From positions 1,683,195 to 1,747,194 of the forward strand of contig CM042554.1 in the NCBI GenBank assembly GCA_023630585.1: a stretch of DNA of 64,000 nucleotides, read 5' to 3'. Shown here one piece after another: positions 25,402-38,750 of the stretch (position 1 is the first letter of the stretch; each line of letters begins with the position of its first letter). The notes below the pieces were generated by a model. It saw nothing but the letters and a program-made list of their open reading frames with translations. It had not been told where the DNA came from and did not search any database. Position numbers and translations under genes: made by a program. Source of the stretch: Cranoglanis bouderius. Taxonomy: Eukaryota > Chordata > Actinopteri > Siluriformes > Cranoglanididae.

Positions 25402-26312
25402 TATATATAACCTGCACAACACTGCTTAGCCAGGAACAGTTTGGTTTAGTTATGACCAGCCATATTTTTCTTTGGGTATGATAGTTGACACATACGATAA
25501 AGTTATGAGCATGATAGACTAGCAGCAGAGGTAGCCAGATTACACAACCAAAGGTTTTTAGTGCATTTGTGTATCCTGTACAGAGAAACTGAGATTGCTG
25601 TATGATTTTTATTTATTTATTTATTGACACAGAAGAGATGAGAACCACTGGAGTAAGGAACTTGATTGAGTTAAAAAAAACAATAGAAGGAAATAATAGG
25701 AGTCAAATAAGAGAAGGAAATGCATTTTAATCTGTATTTTTGCACAAGTATATGCTGAAGAAACCTTCTGATCATACACTGTGACTAATCATGACACAGT
25801 AAGAACACTACTCACAAGTGTGGGAAATACGAGAGCATTGTACAACTGATAAACTGATATAACAATAAAGTTTACAGTGGCTTAATAAATTGATAACATA
25901 AAAAAACATTAAAAAAAGCAAAACACACCTGATGTGCATTCTTCTTCATTTTCTAGAAGTGGAGTTACAAAACCTTGTATTTATTTATTTATTTATTTTT
26001 TGGTAGTTAATCAGGAGAAGGTTCACCGCCATCTTACTCAGGCCAAAGTGACTTGAACGCAACTGACGTCGTAATTACGACTTCCCAACACGTAAATACA
26101 AACTTCCCAGAAGGACCTGAACGCACAGTATGAACTGATAAATGTGTTTCTTTACTTAATAAAAGTGTCATTGTTGGCAAATTACTGTAGTATAACAGAA
26201 AAGCAGGTTGGGGAACGCTGATAGTGAAAAATAATCAAATTTTGGGTGGCAACAGAAACTCCACTTTGATTATTAAACAGTATTGCTTCTTATTAAGATG
26301 TCCTATTGTTTT
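25402..26312. other. coro7-dnaja3 intergenic, unrecognised
   Basis: AT-rich with short TTTA runs (25609-25624, 25979-25998). I see no gene, promoter motif or transposon end. Confidence 0.55.
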
Positions 26313-26324
26313 GATAGTGAGTTG

Positions 26325-27232
26325 TCATTCCCCAGAATAAACATAAAATAAATAAAAGGATAACAAATCACTTATCTGTTTACAGAGCAGAAACGATTGC
26401 AGTTCTGATGGCAACTCAGTGGGTGGAGGACACTCATCCATTAAATGTGGTGATTTGCTCAGATTCTTTCTCTGTTTTAGTAAGTTTAATGAATAGGAAA
26501 TCAGCATCAAGACAAGATATAGCTACTGTTAGAAATTTTACAAACATTATACAGAGTACATGATCAAGGAACAGAAATATTCTTTGTATGGGTACCAGCA
26601 CATGAAGGGGTGGAAGGGAATGAGGACGCAGATGATATTGCTAAAAAGACATGAAAAAATTCAGTATACCATTAAGTCAATTTGAAATAAAAGGGCAATA
26701 AAGAATGTGGCAGGAATGTGGGATAAGGAAAGAAAAGGACGAAAATTGTACAGAATACAAAGGGAAGTAGGTCATAAGAGATCGAGTTGTGGTAATAGAA
26801 GGGAGGATTCGGTTATTTCACGTCTCCATTACTAAACCAATCATTACATATCATAGGAGAACACGATACAGGTTTGTGTAGTGCATGTGGACTCCCAGAG
26901 ACATTGGGGCATGTATTATTACTGTGTATAGATTATAATAATGAAAGGGACATGCTTGTAAATCAAATCAATATATTAGGTATGAATGGTTTGTCACTTC
27001 AGAACTTACTAAGAAAGTCACCAGAAGTTTATAAGGTTTTACTAAAATATTTAAAAGCAACAAATCTAATTAACAGAATTTAATACAGATGTGATTTTAA
27101 AAAAAAAAATAATAAAATTATTCTTCGCTTTTTATTTCCCTCAGCGTTGATGCTCCACACTCCGTCTCAGTAGGTGGCGGAAATGCACAGTAAGTTTGTT
27201 TGCCAACCGCCACAAAACCTAAAGAAGAAGAA
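26325..27232 (+). mobile_element. LINE 3' fragment with RNase H domain (I/Nimb-like) and 12-bp target duplication
   Basis: Frameshifted coding sequence reads NVVICSDSFSVL and WVPAHEGVEGNEDADDIAKK, which is RNase H core sequence with Asp residues, then CSACGLPETLGHVLLLC, a Cys/His zinc-knuckle typical of LINE C-termini. The 3' UTR has CAGTAGGTGGCGGAAATGCA and a (GAA) tail. GATAGTGAGTTG flanks both ends (26313-26324 and 27233-27244). It ends ~370 bp before the dnaja3 start codon. Confidence 0.85.
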
Positions 27233-27504
27233 GATAGTGAGTTGAACTGAACCAGATGATCTTTCTCTTCTGAAAGCCTAAGGCATGTGCTCACGGCCCT
27301 GAGGTCGCTCTGAGGTCATGAGGTTATTGTAGATGGTGTAGACATGTTAGTGATTTTACAGCTTCTGATTCATATTTAACTCAAGACGCGTAACATAATT
27401 CTCAAATGGATATTTTCTGTTGACTTGCACTACGATAACTTTAGAAATGTAGTCAATTTGTGAAAACGCTAACCCTGGGACGACAACTCTTACGCTGGTC
27501 GTCG

Positions 27505-27598
27505 TGAGGTCGTGCGCGTGCGCACTGTGTGCCGCGCACGCGCAGTTTGTCGCGCACGCGCAGTTTGTCGCGCTACTGTGTGCGCGATAGTAGTAGTG
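27505..27598 (+). promoter_or_regulatory. dnaja3 promoter with tandem NRF-1-like sites
   Basis: Three GCGCA/TGCGC-type elements precede the start codon: 27511-27525 (CGTGCGCGTGCGCAC), 27533-27545 and 27551-27563 (both CGCGCACGCGCAG). The last two are units of an 18-bp tandem repeat with the spacer TTTGT. They match the NRF-1 consensus (YGCGCAYGCGCR), a regulator of nuclear-encoded mitochondrial genes, which fits dnaja3. The segment is CpG-rich in an otherwise AT-rich window. Binding is inferred. Confidence 0.65.
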
Positions 27599-30500
27599 AT
27601 GGCGTCCTCCGTAGCTCGGTGTGCATCACGCTGGGTGACAGTTACTGTGTTCTTTAATGTCCGGACGTGTAGCACTTTTGCCTCCAGGCCTAATGGAGCT
27701 AATCGAGCTCTGCCGAAATTCGGGGGCGGCGTGTTTTGGTCGGCGGGTAGCAGAGTTGGAGAAGGAACGGAAAAAGCGGTGACATTGACAGGCCTGTTAG
27801 GTGAGCAGTAAGCAGCATGCTAAGTGCTAACAGCTAGCTTCAGTGTGAGAGGTAGAACGGACATGCAGAACCCAGCGTTTTTATATCAGAAGTTCATGGC
27901 TTGTTTGAAGTCATTGTGATTTGGCACGTAACTTTGTGTGAACAAGTTGCTTGTTTATAAGAAAGTGTCTTGTTAGCTGCAGACGTTCACCGGTTTACTG
28001 TACAGCATAAAGCGGTGCAGACCTGAGCGTTTTGTGTTAGTAGAAACATGGGAGGTTGAAAAAAAGAGATAGAGAGAGAGAGATGATCTGTTCATGCACT
28101 CATGCCATGTAGTGATTTAAGCTCTGAATCAACAGATGATTGTTTATATCATGACGAATCCAGCTTATGTCATGTTTATTTCCAGTCTATATTGTACAGG
28201 AGCTGTGAGATCCAGCCTTTTTCATTACAATGTTTGTATATGGTGTATGTATGCAGGTGGAAACCCTCATCACGTCCTGCCCAGGCTGTCTTTCCACATT
28301 AGTGCCACTGCCAGCAATAAACAGGACTTTTACCAGATTCTCGGGGTACCGCGCACAGCGTCCCAGAAAGAGATCAAGAAAGCCTATTACCAAGTAAGAC
28401 TCCAAATCTGTCCCCCTGCATCTGTAGCATGGGAGTGATCACCACAGACACAAAGCCATGAAGGCAAACACTAAACATCTTTAAGCAGAACTTGTTGCAT
28501 CGCTCCATGGATGTGCTTTAAGGCTGAATCTTATTACTTTTTTTTGCTTTTCATTGAGTGTTGCATAAAATCACTTAGTGTTGTTTTAATTTATTGTGCA
28601 GTCCAGGGTATTCAGTTCACACTGACTGCACAGGAGACATTCATTCATGAGATGAGTGTGGAGCTTTCTCACCATGAGTTAATTTTATTACATTTGGTCA
28701 GATAAGCCAGAGCCATCTCGCCATGCAGTTCTCGCCTGGTTTCCCACTGAAGTTAAGCAGGGTTGAGCCTGGCCAGTACCCCCCAGACCTCCTGGGGAAA
28801 ACTAAGGTTGCTGCTGGAAGTGGTATTAGTGAGGCCAGTAGGTGGTGCTCTCCCTGTGGTCTGTAAGGGTCCTAATGCCCCAGTATAGTGACGGGGACAC
28901 TATACTGTAAAAAGAGCACCGTCTTTCGGATGAGACGTTAAACCGATGGTCCTGACTCTCTGTGGTCATTAAAAATGACTTTCATAAAGAGTAGGGGCAT
29001 CACCCCGGTGTCCTGGTGAAATTGCCCCATTGGCCCTTATCTGTCATGGCCCACTAATAATCTCCACTCTCCTCTCCACCTATAGCTGGTGTGTGGTGGG
29101 CGTTCATGGTACATTATGGCTGCCTTCGCATCATACTCACGGTGGTTGAGGATACCACTATACTATGTAAAGCACTTTGAGTGCTTAGAAAAGCGGTATA
29201 TAAATGTAACAAATTATTAATTCGGTTTATTAGCCCCATAGAAAGCTTAGTGTGTGCTTAACAACAGCAAACCAGCTGTGCAAGAGGCTACATTGAACAT
29301 ACTGATGTACTGTACATGGTGGCATTAGTGCTTCAGTAAGCTTTTAACTCTACCTCTGGCACAATGCATCATCACACGGCAAGCAAAAATAAAGATGTCT
29401 CTATTTTTATTTGTTATTTGGAGTGTTACTTTTTGGTTCAGATTGGATGTATATCTTTTGTTTACTTTATTTATTAATAGTACAGTACTGTGCAAAAGTT
29501 TTAGGCACACAATTTTCTATAGTACAAACTATGTTACAGATTTTTTATTTGATGACTTCTACATTATCAAGTCAGTACAAAAAACATTTTAGATTCCCAA
29601 ACATTAGTTTTCTAGCACAAAATTAAATGTTACAGAAAAATGTTTGTATGTCATTAAAGAAAGCAGTATATTACATAAGAGACACTTTTCAGACAGTAAA
29701 CACAATGAAGGCTGCTGGGTTTCACTGCAGAAATAAGAAGCGAGTGCGAAAGTCAAAGTGTCCAGAAGAACTGTGTCTGGTTCTGTAAGATGCTCAATAA
29801 AACTTACCAGCTCATTTCCTTATAAAACTGCACTAATTGTACCGGAGACTACTATTTTTATTTATTTATTTTTTGTCACACCAAATATTGACTTTGTTTC
29901 ATTTGCTACTGTTTACTGCTCTTTACGGTATTTTTTTTTTAAATGTAGAAACATTTAATTTAATTATTTTGAAGGCATCTTTGCTCTACAGCATTTCTTT
30001 GCATGCGCCTAAAACTTTTGCACAGTACTGTATATATTAATATTTAATATCTTTATTTCTTTTTTTAAAAAATACAGTACGTTTTCATGGTACAGTCAGT
30101 ACTGTTTGTTTGTAATAAAGTTCAGCAATATTTTACTTTGAGTGTTTTCATTCAGTATCGACCTCCAAAACCTACCACATTTTCCAGGCAACCAAAACAT
30201 GTGACCATTCCTTATTCTTGTAGCTACATACCTTTCCTAGTAGTTCATTGTGCATACTGAATAATCTTATAGTATTTCTTGAATAACATGCTTTATAGGG
30301 AATAACTGAATCCCTGAGATTAACCCTTTAACCTTCTTTTCAACCATTTGCTAGAGCACATTTTGAGTCACTACATCTTGTTGAAAAATGTGATGAACTT
30401 AACTCATGTGATGAACTTAACTCAGCCTGTTTGAGCCATCTCTACCACTCGGTTTAGGTATGTCATGTTAAAAACATTCATTAAATGTTGCTGTGTCTTG

Positions 30501-33500
30501 AAACAGTGGAAGTTAGCAACAAGAAAGTCACTCCAGACAGCCGCCTCTGGGTTTTATTTGACTTTTTCTAAAAGTTTTTTTTGTATTTGGTAAATATACA
30601 GTGGGGGAAAAAAAGTATTTGATCCCCTGCTGATTTTGTACGTTTGCCCACTGACAAAGAAATGATCAGTCTATGATTTTAATGGTAGGTGTATTTTAAC
30701 AGTGAGAGACAGAATAACAACAAAAATCCAGAAAAACGCATTTCAAAAAAGTTATAAATTGATTTGCATTTTAATGAGGGAAATAAGTATTTGACCCCTT
30801 CGACTTAGTACTTGGTGACAAAACCCTTGTTGGCAATCACAGAGGTCAGACGTTTCTTGTAGTTGGCCACCAGGTTTGCACACATCTCAGGAGGGATTTT
30901 GTCCCACTCCTCTTTGCAGATCCTCTCCAAGTCATTAAGGTCATTTTCAATGCCCTGGCTGAGGGAAGGAGGTTCTCACCCAAGATTTGACGGTACATGG
31001 CCCCGTCCATCGTCCCTTTGATGCGGTGCCATAATTCACCTATACTAGGCCTATACTGGAAAAAAAAACAAAAAAAACATTGATTGTTAATGTTATTGCC
31101 CCAAGGAAATAAAAAATGCAAAGACACTCTCTTAACAGTAAAGAATGAGGGGGGAAAAGAAAGCTGTAGCATTTTATCCATCACTGGAGCAATGCAGTAA
31201 AAAAAAAAAAAATTTTAAAAAGTTAGAGATTTTGTAGTGTCTGTGGTGAAACTCCTAATGGCTGTGATAGTTTTTTTTTGTGTGTGTGTGTGTGTGTGTG
31301 TGTAGTGTTAACTACATTGATGGTCCAACCACAGATTCATTCTTTCCCCAGAATAGATTCTGTGATAGACTCCGCCATTCTACAATATAAACATTTATTT
31401 TATTCCTGCACTTAAGATTCACGTTATAAGTGTGTTTTGTGTAACCGGTCTTTTCCCAGGACAACATGTTGAAATGATTGTGTGTGGTAACTGCACAGTG
31501 CTGCAGAAGTGGCAGACCATGCTTAGGTTTAAAATGTAAGGTTTAAAATGCTGGACTATGACTTTTAGTGTTGTTGTAGAATTATTACAGAAGCTTTGCA
31601 GTTTAGTTTGAATCCTACATTGTGATGGCGATTTAAATAAGTACAATAATAAGTAGTAATAAGTTTCTTCTTCCTTTTTTCAGATGGCAAAGAAATATCA
31701 TCCAGACACAAACAAAGACGACCCACAGGCCAAGGAGAAATTTGCACAGTTGGCTGAAGCCTATGAGGTATCACTTTAAAGCGTGATTACGTCACACAGT
31801 CTTTGATCGTATCAGAAACATATTTACATCTTCTGAGCCTGGTCTTGTTCTAGGTGCTCAGCGATGAGATGAAGAGGAAGCAGTATGATACGTACGGCGC
31901 AGCTGGGTTCGAGGCGGGCAGAGCCGGAGCTGGAGCGGGTCAGCAGCAGTACTGGAGCAGCGGCACCAGCGTGGACCCTGAGGAACTCTTCCGCAAGATC
32001 TTTGGGGAATTTTCCGGAGCTCGAGGCTTCGGGGACTTCAACGGCATCTTTGATCAGCCACAGGAGGTCAGTGAGTTTGAGCACTGAAGAACAGGGAGCT
32101 GATGTGGATCACAAAGAGAATAGATGATAAATTAAATGGAAATTGAGGAAGACTCATTTATTTCTCCAGGTTATACCACAGCACTGTTGAATTCATGAAT
32201 CTGATTGGTCAGCTGCTGTTGATCAATTTTCTATATAATTTTCTGTCATAAGTAATAACAGGAACCTCTTTGTTTTGAATGAGTTCCATAAATTTAAATG
32301 TAATTATAAATGGATAAAGTTTGCCATGTCATTTGTTAAATTAAAAACTAAAATATTTTGTAAATTGCTGTGGTATAAGAGGAAAGTGCTGGTATAGGAT
32401 CTACGTGTCACACCACCCTGTTGTTGATTATTTTCCTAATAACAGAATGCCCTGTTGTGTTTTAGTCCTCACTAAAGCATAACATATAATACTTAATAAG
32501 CCACAGCAGCACAGTTGAACAACAAATGCAGTCCACACAGGTGAAACCCAGGTCTCAAACCAGAAAACAGTAGACATTCAGAGATATCAATTGTTTAAAC
32601 AATCAGTCTGGGCACAGGGTGGGCAACAAGAAAGACCTGCCAGTCACGTGTTCTGATATTTTTTGATCACATGAAAAATGGGCGGGTTCAAACAAAAGGT
32701 GCCATGTTCTAAGTTGTTTAACACATCTAGATGTATTAGGAAATGAAAGCTGAAAATCCGATCTATAATCTCATATTAATCTTTCCATATACATCCGTGT
32801 ATAGCAAAAACAAAATATTGGTTATGAAGCAGAACCTTTGCAGTAGTGGGATAGAATAATACATTTTTTTCTGCTAAGCAGTTCTGTTAACAGTATCCAA
32901 TCTGTTCCATCGGTTTCTCATCAGTACGTGATGGAGCTGACGTTTGCGCAAGCTGCCAAAGGCGTGAATAAGGAAATCACAGTGAACATCGAGGCTGCCT
33001 GCCAGCGTTGTGACGGTAAAGGCCATGAGCCGGGCTCTAAGGTCCAGCGCTGCAACCACTGCAACGGCACAGGAATGGTGAGCTATGCTCTCGACTTCAG
33101 TAACCTGAACTACAAATAGAAAGCCAGAACTTCAGCCTGGTCCACTAACCTGTACATGGCCTCTTTGTCCCTAAAGGAGACGGTGAACACAGGGCCGTTC
33201 GTGATGCGCTCTACCTGTCGGCGGTGCGGCGGCCGTGGCTCAGTGATCACCTCCCCCTGCATAGCGTGTAAAGGAACGGGTCAGAGCAAGCAGAGACGCA
33301 CCGTCATGGTTCCTGTTCCCGCCGGTGAGTCAGTCAGCTAACCTGAACATTCACATGCAATATTTGCAGTCATAAGAAACGGCTGTTATTGTTAACATGG
33401 CTCCCAGCCCTAATCGTGAAAACTTATATAGCCATTATATAGCCAAACTTATATAGCAGGTTTATCTTGGTGCACAGATAGCTAAGCAATGTAACAGAAA

Positions 33501-36500
33501 GGCTCTATGTGCTCACTGTCGTTACCACCTGTACAGAGGTCGGTTTTACACAAGGGAATATAAAGTGTTTAATCTTTCATGCAGAAACACAGCATTTCTA
33601 TTGTGCATAGCTCCGTTCAGTTGTTCAGAGAACAAAAACCGACAACGGCATTCAAATTAAGGGCCTTTCCACAACTGGTTCATTTGGAGCGTTGGTTTCA
33701 GAGCCTGGTGCGTATTCTCCCTCGGTTCGGTCTGTTCAGACGTATATGAAAACGGCAATCGCACTCGGATCCGCACCAAAACAATCGGGCCAAGACCACC
33801 TGAACGAGGTGCAAACGAACTCTGGAGTGAGAAAACAATCCGACCCAACGGACCAATCAACCATAGCAATGCATGATGGTAACTGCGTTATGTAAAATGC
33901 GTGTATGTTTTGTTACTGGCTCGCGACATGAATCGTGGTTTAACTTGGACCAGAGACGAGGTAAAATTCCTCACTGAAATTTGGTCTACCGAACATAGTT
34001 CTGAACAACTTTCAAAAACGCATAAAAGATGGGCTTTACTCGCTCCGTGGAACATATAAATGATATCAGTTATAACAACTACAGCTAAAAAAGAGAGTCA
34101 CAATAAGCTCGCGGAGCTGCTGTGTATTCATCTTGATGGATGAGCGCTATGGGTGGAACCCTGGAAAATAAACAGGCTCACTCTGACCAATGAGAGGACA
34201 GTTTACTCACATGTGACTTGCATGAACACATTTTGGTAAGTTTTGAAATGATGCCTTGTGAAATGCGAACAGAGCCAAGGAGAAAATACAACACTGTAAC
34301 AGTTTAAGTCGGAACAAAGCTCTACAGGTCTGAAAACGCCCTAACTCGTCTTCTAGTTTGGATGCGCTGGAGCTGGGATCATGTGACAACCTGTGACAGA
34401 AACCTCCACCCACACGTCATTGTGAAAATCTGCATTTTCAGATTTAACAGGCCCTAGAGAGGATTTTCAACAAGATAGCCTTTTGTGGATCGAAGCTAGT
34501 GTAGACAAGGCCTTAATTACTTACACATTCCCACACAAAGCTGATTTATGCAAGTTCTTGAAATTTGCAATTGAGAGACTGTGTGTGTTTTAAGCAGAAA
34601 TATACCAGTTCTACTTGTGCCAGATTGTGAGACGGCGAAGTTCAGCCAACTGGATCGTATTTACAGTTGATGCAAATTATACAAAAGTTTGTTCATGCAA
34701 ACCTTTGAAATCATGAAGCCATTTTGTTTCAGCACAGAAACAGGCCAGTGATATTCTGGATGCCTTATTTGTCTGAGATCTAAACTTTGTGCTTTGACAC
34801 TTGTTGTGTGGTTGGTTTCACAGGTATTGAAGATGGGCAGACAGTCAGGATGCCTGTGGGAAATAAAGAGATCTTTATCACGTTCAGGGTGAGTTGTGAT
34901 TTGGTGTATTTTTAAGCTCTATTTAGATGTCAGTCTGACTCTTGAGGGCAATTTATTTTCTACAGACCCAAAATGAAGAAACGTTATTGCTACTTATTAA
35001 ACTGTAAAGGATTATAGCAGGGTTTCCTAAATCTAGAATAAGTCAAGATTATGCAAGAATCTGAAAAGGTGAGCAAGAGTGCACCAAGAGGTGTAAACCT
35101 AATAAACACTTAACTAGGTAAGGAATGAAATAGGACTGGACGTGCTGTTTTAGGAAAATAATGAATGGCGATGGTGAGCTACCCAGATATCATTATTTTT
35201 GTGTGTTATTCCTCCAACACTATCAATTTATAAGTATATTGAGAAAGAGCATGTCATACTTTTTCATCCGTTTATAGTTGCTTTTAATCTTATCGAACAT
35301 CAGTGGAAAAACAGATTAGTTGCTCTTATCATTTATGTTAAAACAGCATAGTTTTTTTTTTTTTCCTCTTGAAGTTAAGACCAAAAATGCTTGTCATGTA
35401 GTTAAGAAACTGCAAAGCCCTCTATGCTGAAGACTTCCCTGTGTTGGAAAATGTAGTCACAGCATTACCTCTCACTGGCACCGAAAACTCCTTCTATAAT
35501 TGCTAAATAAACATCTCTTGACAGAACACCTCACCATCTCAATGATTATAATTTATTCTTCGTTAAATAACACGGTTTTTGAATCTGCAGTACTGAACTT
35601 TTGCCTCTCTATCGCCATCGCTGTTTGAAACATAAAACTGCAAGTTACTTGCGGAGTTATTTTTATTTTTATTTTTTATTTTTACGTGGGTTGTGCTTCG
35701 GCACTACTCCTCTGCCTGGATGAATCTGAAGGTTTGAGGTATACATATGGGTTGTATATTAGCTCCGATACTTGACAACGGCTGATACGGTTTTCTCGGA
35801 GTAGAGGTGAATTGCGCTTTCTCAGAGCTAGCAGAAAATAAGTGCAATTTACCACACTGACCATAGCAAAACACACAAACACAAAAAAAACCAAGAGAGG
35901 AAACTCAATACCCAGCTGAATCAAGCGAACACGTGCACTAATGTTAGCTGGCTACCTATTGAGCCACTGAAATGTCTTACCTGTTCAACAGAAAAAAAAG
36001 CCATCTCTGCATCAGTCTTCAGTCCCTTCAGATCTCGGAGTTGTCTCCACCTCTCAAAAGCCATGCTGATATTTCTTCTCGTTTTTGCACGGGCTCTGTC
36101 ACTTTCCGTTTTTGACCGCAGGCCCTCCGCAGTCCGAGGCTTCTTGATTTTGACAACAGCTGATTCCCCAGATATCAATGAAGTTTGCCGTTTAGATCTC
36201 TTTATTTATTTATTTATTTATTTTAACGTACTTGCTCAGTAATTGTTTTTCGTTCATTTTTAACCCAAAAAAAAAAAGTTCTGTACTGCAGCTTTAAAAT
36301 CTTTTTCTTATTATAAAATCTGTTCTTTATTGAGATTACGGGGCGCGTCCACCATACAAGTCTGTGTGTGAGCTGTTACTATAGAAAGGATAATGTGTTA
36401 GAATGAGCACGTTAATGTAAACCTGTAATCTGAATTACAGCCAGCACTACAGTCTGAGCTGCTGTTAGAGACCATGATTTAACACCTTCTGACTAATTAG

Positions 36501-38712
36501 ATTTCAGAACTCAGCATGTGTTGATGTTGGTCAGACGAAATCGTCATTTAATTTTTAGCTTAATTTAAAGAGAAAATCCATGTGTTACAGCGCCCAATCT
36601 GAGGGTTGTCCCCCCCCCCCTAAAAATATAATTAAAAACCACGCTGAGTATTGTAAATAATGTAATGATATATACTTAAAATAATCGTGTAAGTAGTAAA
36701 ACAATACATATGCAAACGGGGCCAAAAAAAAGAGTTTTAAGTTTAGAAACATTTTGAGTCCCCCCTCCCTCGCCTCACAGTGGTTTGGTCCACCGCGCAC
36801 CTCAACTACACACACAAGTTCGGTGGGAGAGAACAAAGCTCTTCAGACAGTAGTTGTGAAACTCCAGTAAGTAGGCTGTCAAGGCTATATTATTCAGTTT
36901 AAATATCGGATGAAGTGATTCTTTTCTCTTTAATACAGATGATGCTGAGTAATTAGTCATGATAAAAAAATGATGACAACCAATGCATTTTTCCATGAGT
37001 CCGCGATTATAATGTTACCTAGCTTGTCTGGTGGCTTGTTTAATAGTAAGCTTGTTGGATAGTAAGTCACCCACTACAACTAACACGGCGATAAGCCTAT
37101 GTGTGAACTGATATTAGGCTCAGATTGTAGATCTACCGGTGTGTTGGGTTTTGCTCAATATGATGTTGAGTGGCAGATCAGTGGGCTTGCTGCAGCTGAA
37201 TATAACGTTAGTAAGAGACGTCCTCTGTCCCAGACGAAACCTAAAATATTATGTGGAGGGGACAAGATAATTTAATAATTATAATATGACCGTGTGGTGA
37301 ACCCAACTCGTATTTAAACAACTATGGCTTTGTGTTGTTGGCCAGATAAAATGACCGAGAAAAGAAAAATGAACATTAGATCATTTTTCAGTGCACCAAA
37401 ACGCCAAGTAAGTACAAAACGTCCCCATATCAAGGCAATTTAGCTTTAATTAAGGCAAAACATATTTATAAGAATGGGTGCTTATGGAAATACTAACGTC
37501 ACAGTGTCACAGGCAAAGGAGACAGAAAGTACAAAAGTACTTTAGTGCCTGTCCCATCATGTAAGTTTGCTTTAAATTACAGCTAGTTTTTATTACTACA
37601 TATAGAGCAGTGACTATAACCTAATCATTTTATTTGTTACAAAATCATTCTATTTATTTTATATGGCACAATAACAGTCATTATGTTTAAAGTTAAGTTC
37701 AAATTTCATTGCATTTTGGTGACTTGGTTGTAAACAACTTCAAAAATATTGCAATAAATAGATGGTTTTGGAGAAGAATATTTTGGTCAGCTTTTTCACT
37801 GAACCAGAGAGAAACTTTGAGAAGAAGGATAATGACGGTCTCCATGCTACACTAATAATAGTAGTAAGGCTTTCCTCTGCCTTACACATCCTTACAAGTA
37901 CAATTTTGGCTGTATTATTTGTGTCCCCTTCAAAAATTGCTCTGTTAGATGAAATTTGTGCCCCTGTGAGCAGTGTGCTATATGCATGCCTACAGAGCTC
38001 TTCTTAATCAAATTCGTATCTGTTAGGATTTGGCAGGTTGAGTCTAACGTCTAGCTTTAATGGTCCTCAGGTCCAGAAGAGTCCTGTGTTCAGGCGAGAT
38101 GGTGCAGATATCCACTCAGACGTTCAGGTTTCGGTGGCTCAGGCCATCCTGGGAGGAACAGTGCGAGCGCAAGGACTCTACGAGACAGTCAATCTTTCTG
38201 TGGGTTATTTACTTTATTATTGCATTTTTTTCCCCCAGTAGGTTTGTAGTTAAGGTGGATTGGAATGGTGTCTTACCTGATGAAATGCTTTTGCAGATCC
38301 CTGCCGGCGTCCAGGCCGATCAGAGGATCAGGCTTGCTGGAAAAGGAATCCCACGAGTCAGTGGCTATGGTTATGGTGATCATTACATCCACATCAAGAT
38401 TAAAGTCCCCAAGTACGACACTTTTCAACTTCATTGTTTACATAACGTGTCCTTTTTGAATATTCGGTGGAAAACCTATCTATAAAAAGGGGGTGGGATT
38501 AGTTTGGGAAAAGGGGGTGGGGCTGCTGTTGTGGGAAAGGAGTGTGGAATAGTTACTTGTGAGTAAGTAATCTCTCTGATGGAGTAACCCTTTACTGCGC
38601 TGGTGTGTAGGATGCTAACTGATAGACAGCGCGCCCTCGTTATGAGCTACGCAGAAGATGAGACAGATGTGGAGGGAACTGTAAATGGGGTCACCACAAC
38701 CACTACAGGTGA

Positions 38713-38750
<38 letters not shown>

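Noticed and set aside
27479..27598. In-frame open extension of dnaja3 upstream of the ATG (Arg/Ala/Val-rich, CRARAV repeated)
   Set aside because: The frame stays open through the GC-rich repeats, but it has no ATG (the nearest candidate codon is GTG at 27512). The 27599 ATG has a good context and the expected presequence follows it.
28708..28830. Possible genuine 5S rRNA gene
   Set aside because: Only the 5' portion resembles 5S rRNA, with many changes, and it runs directly into a SINE body.
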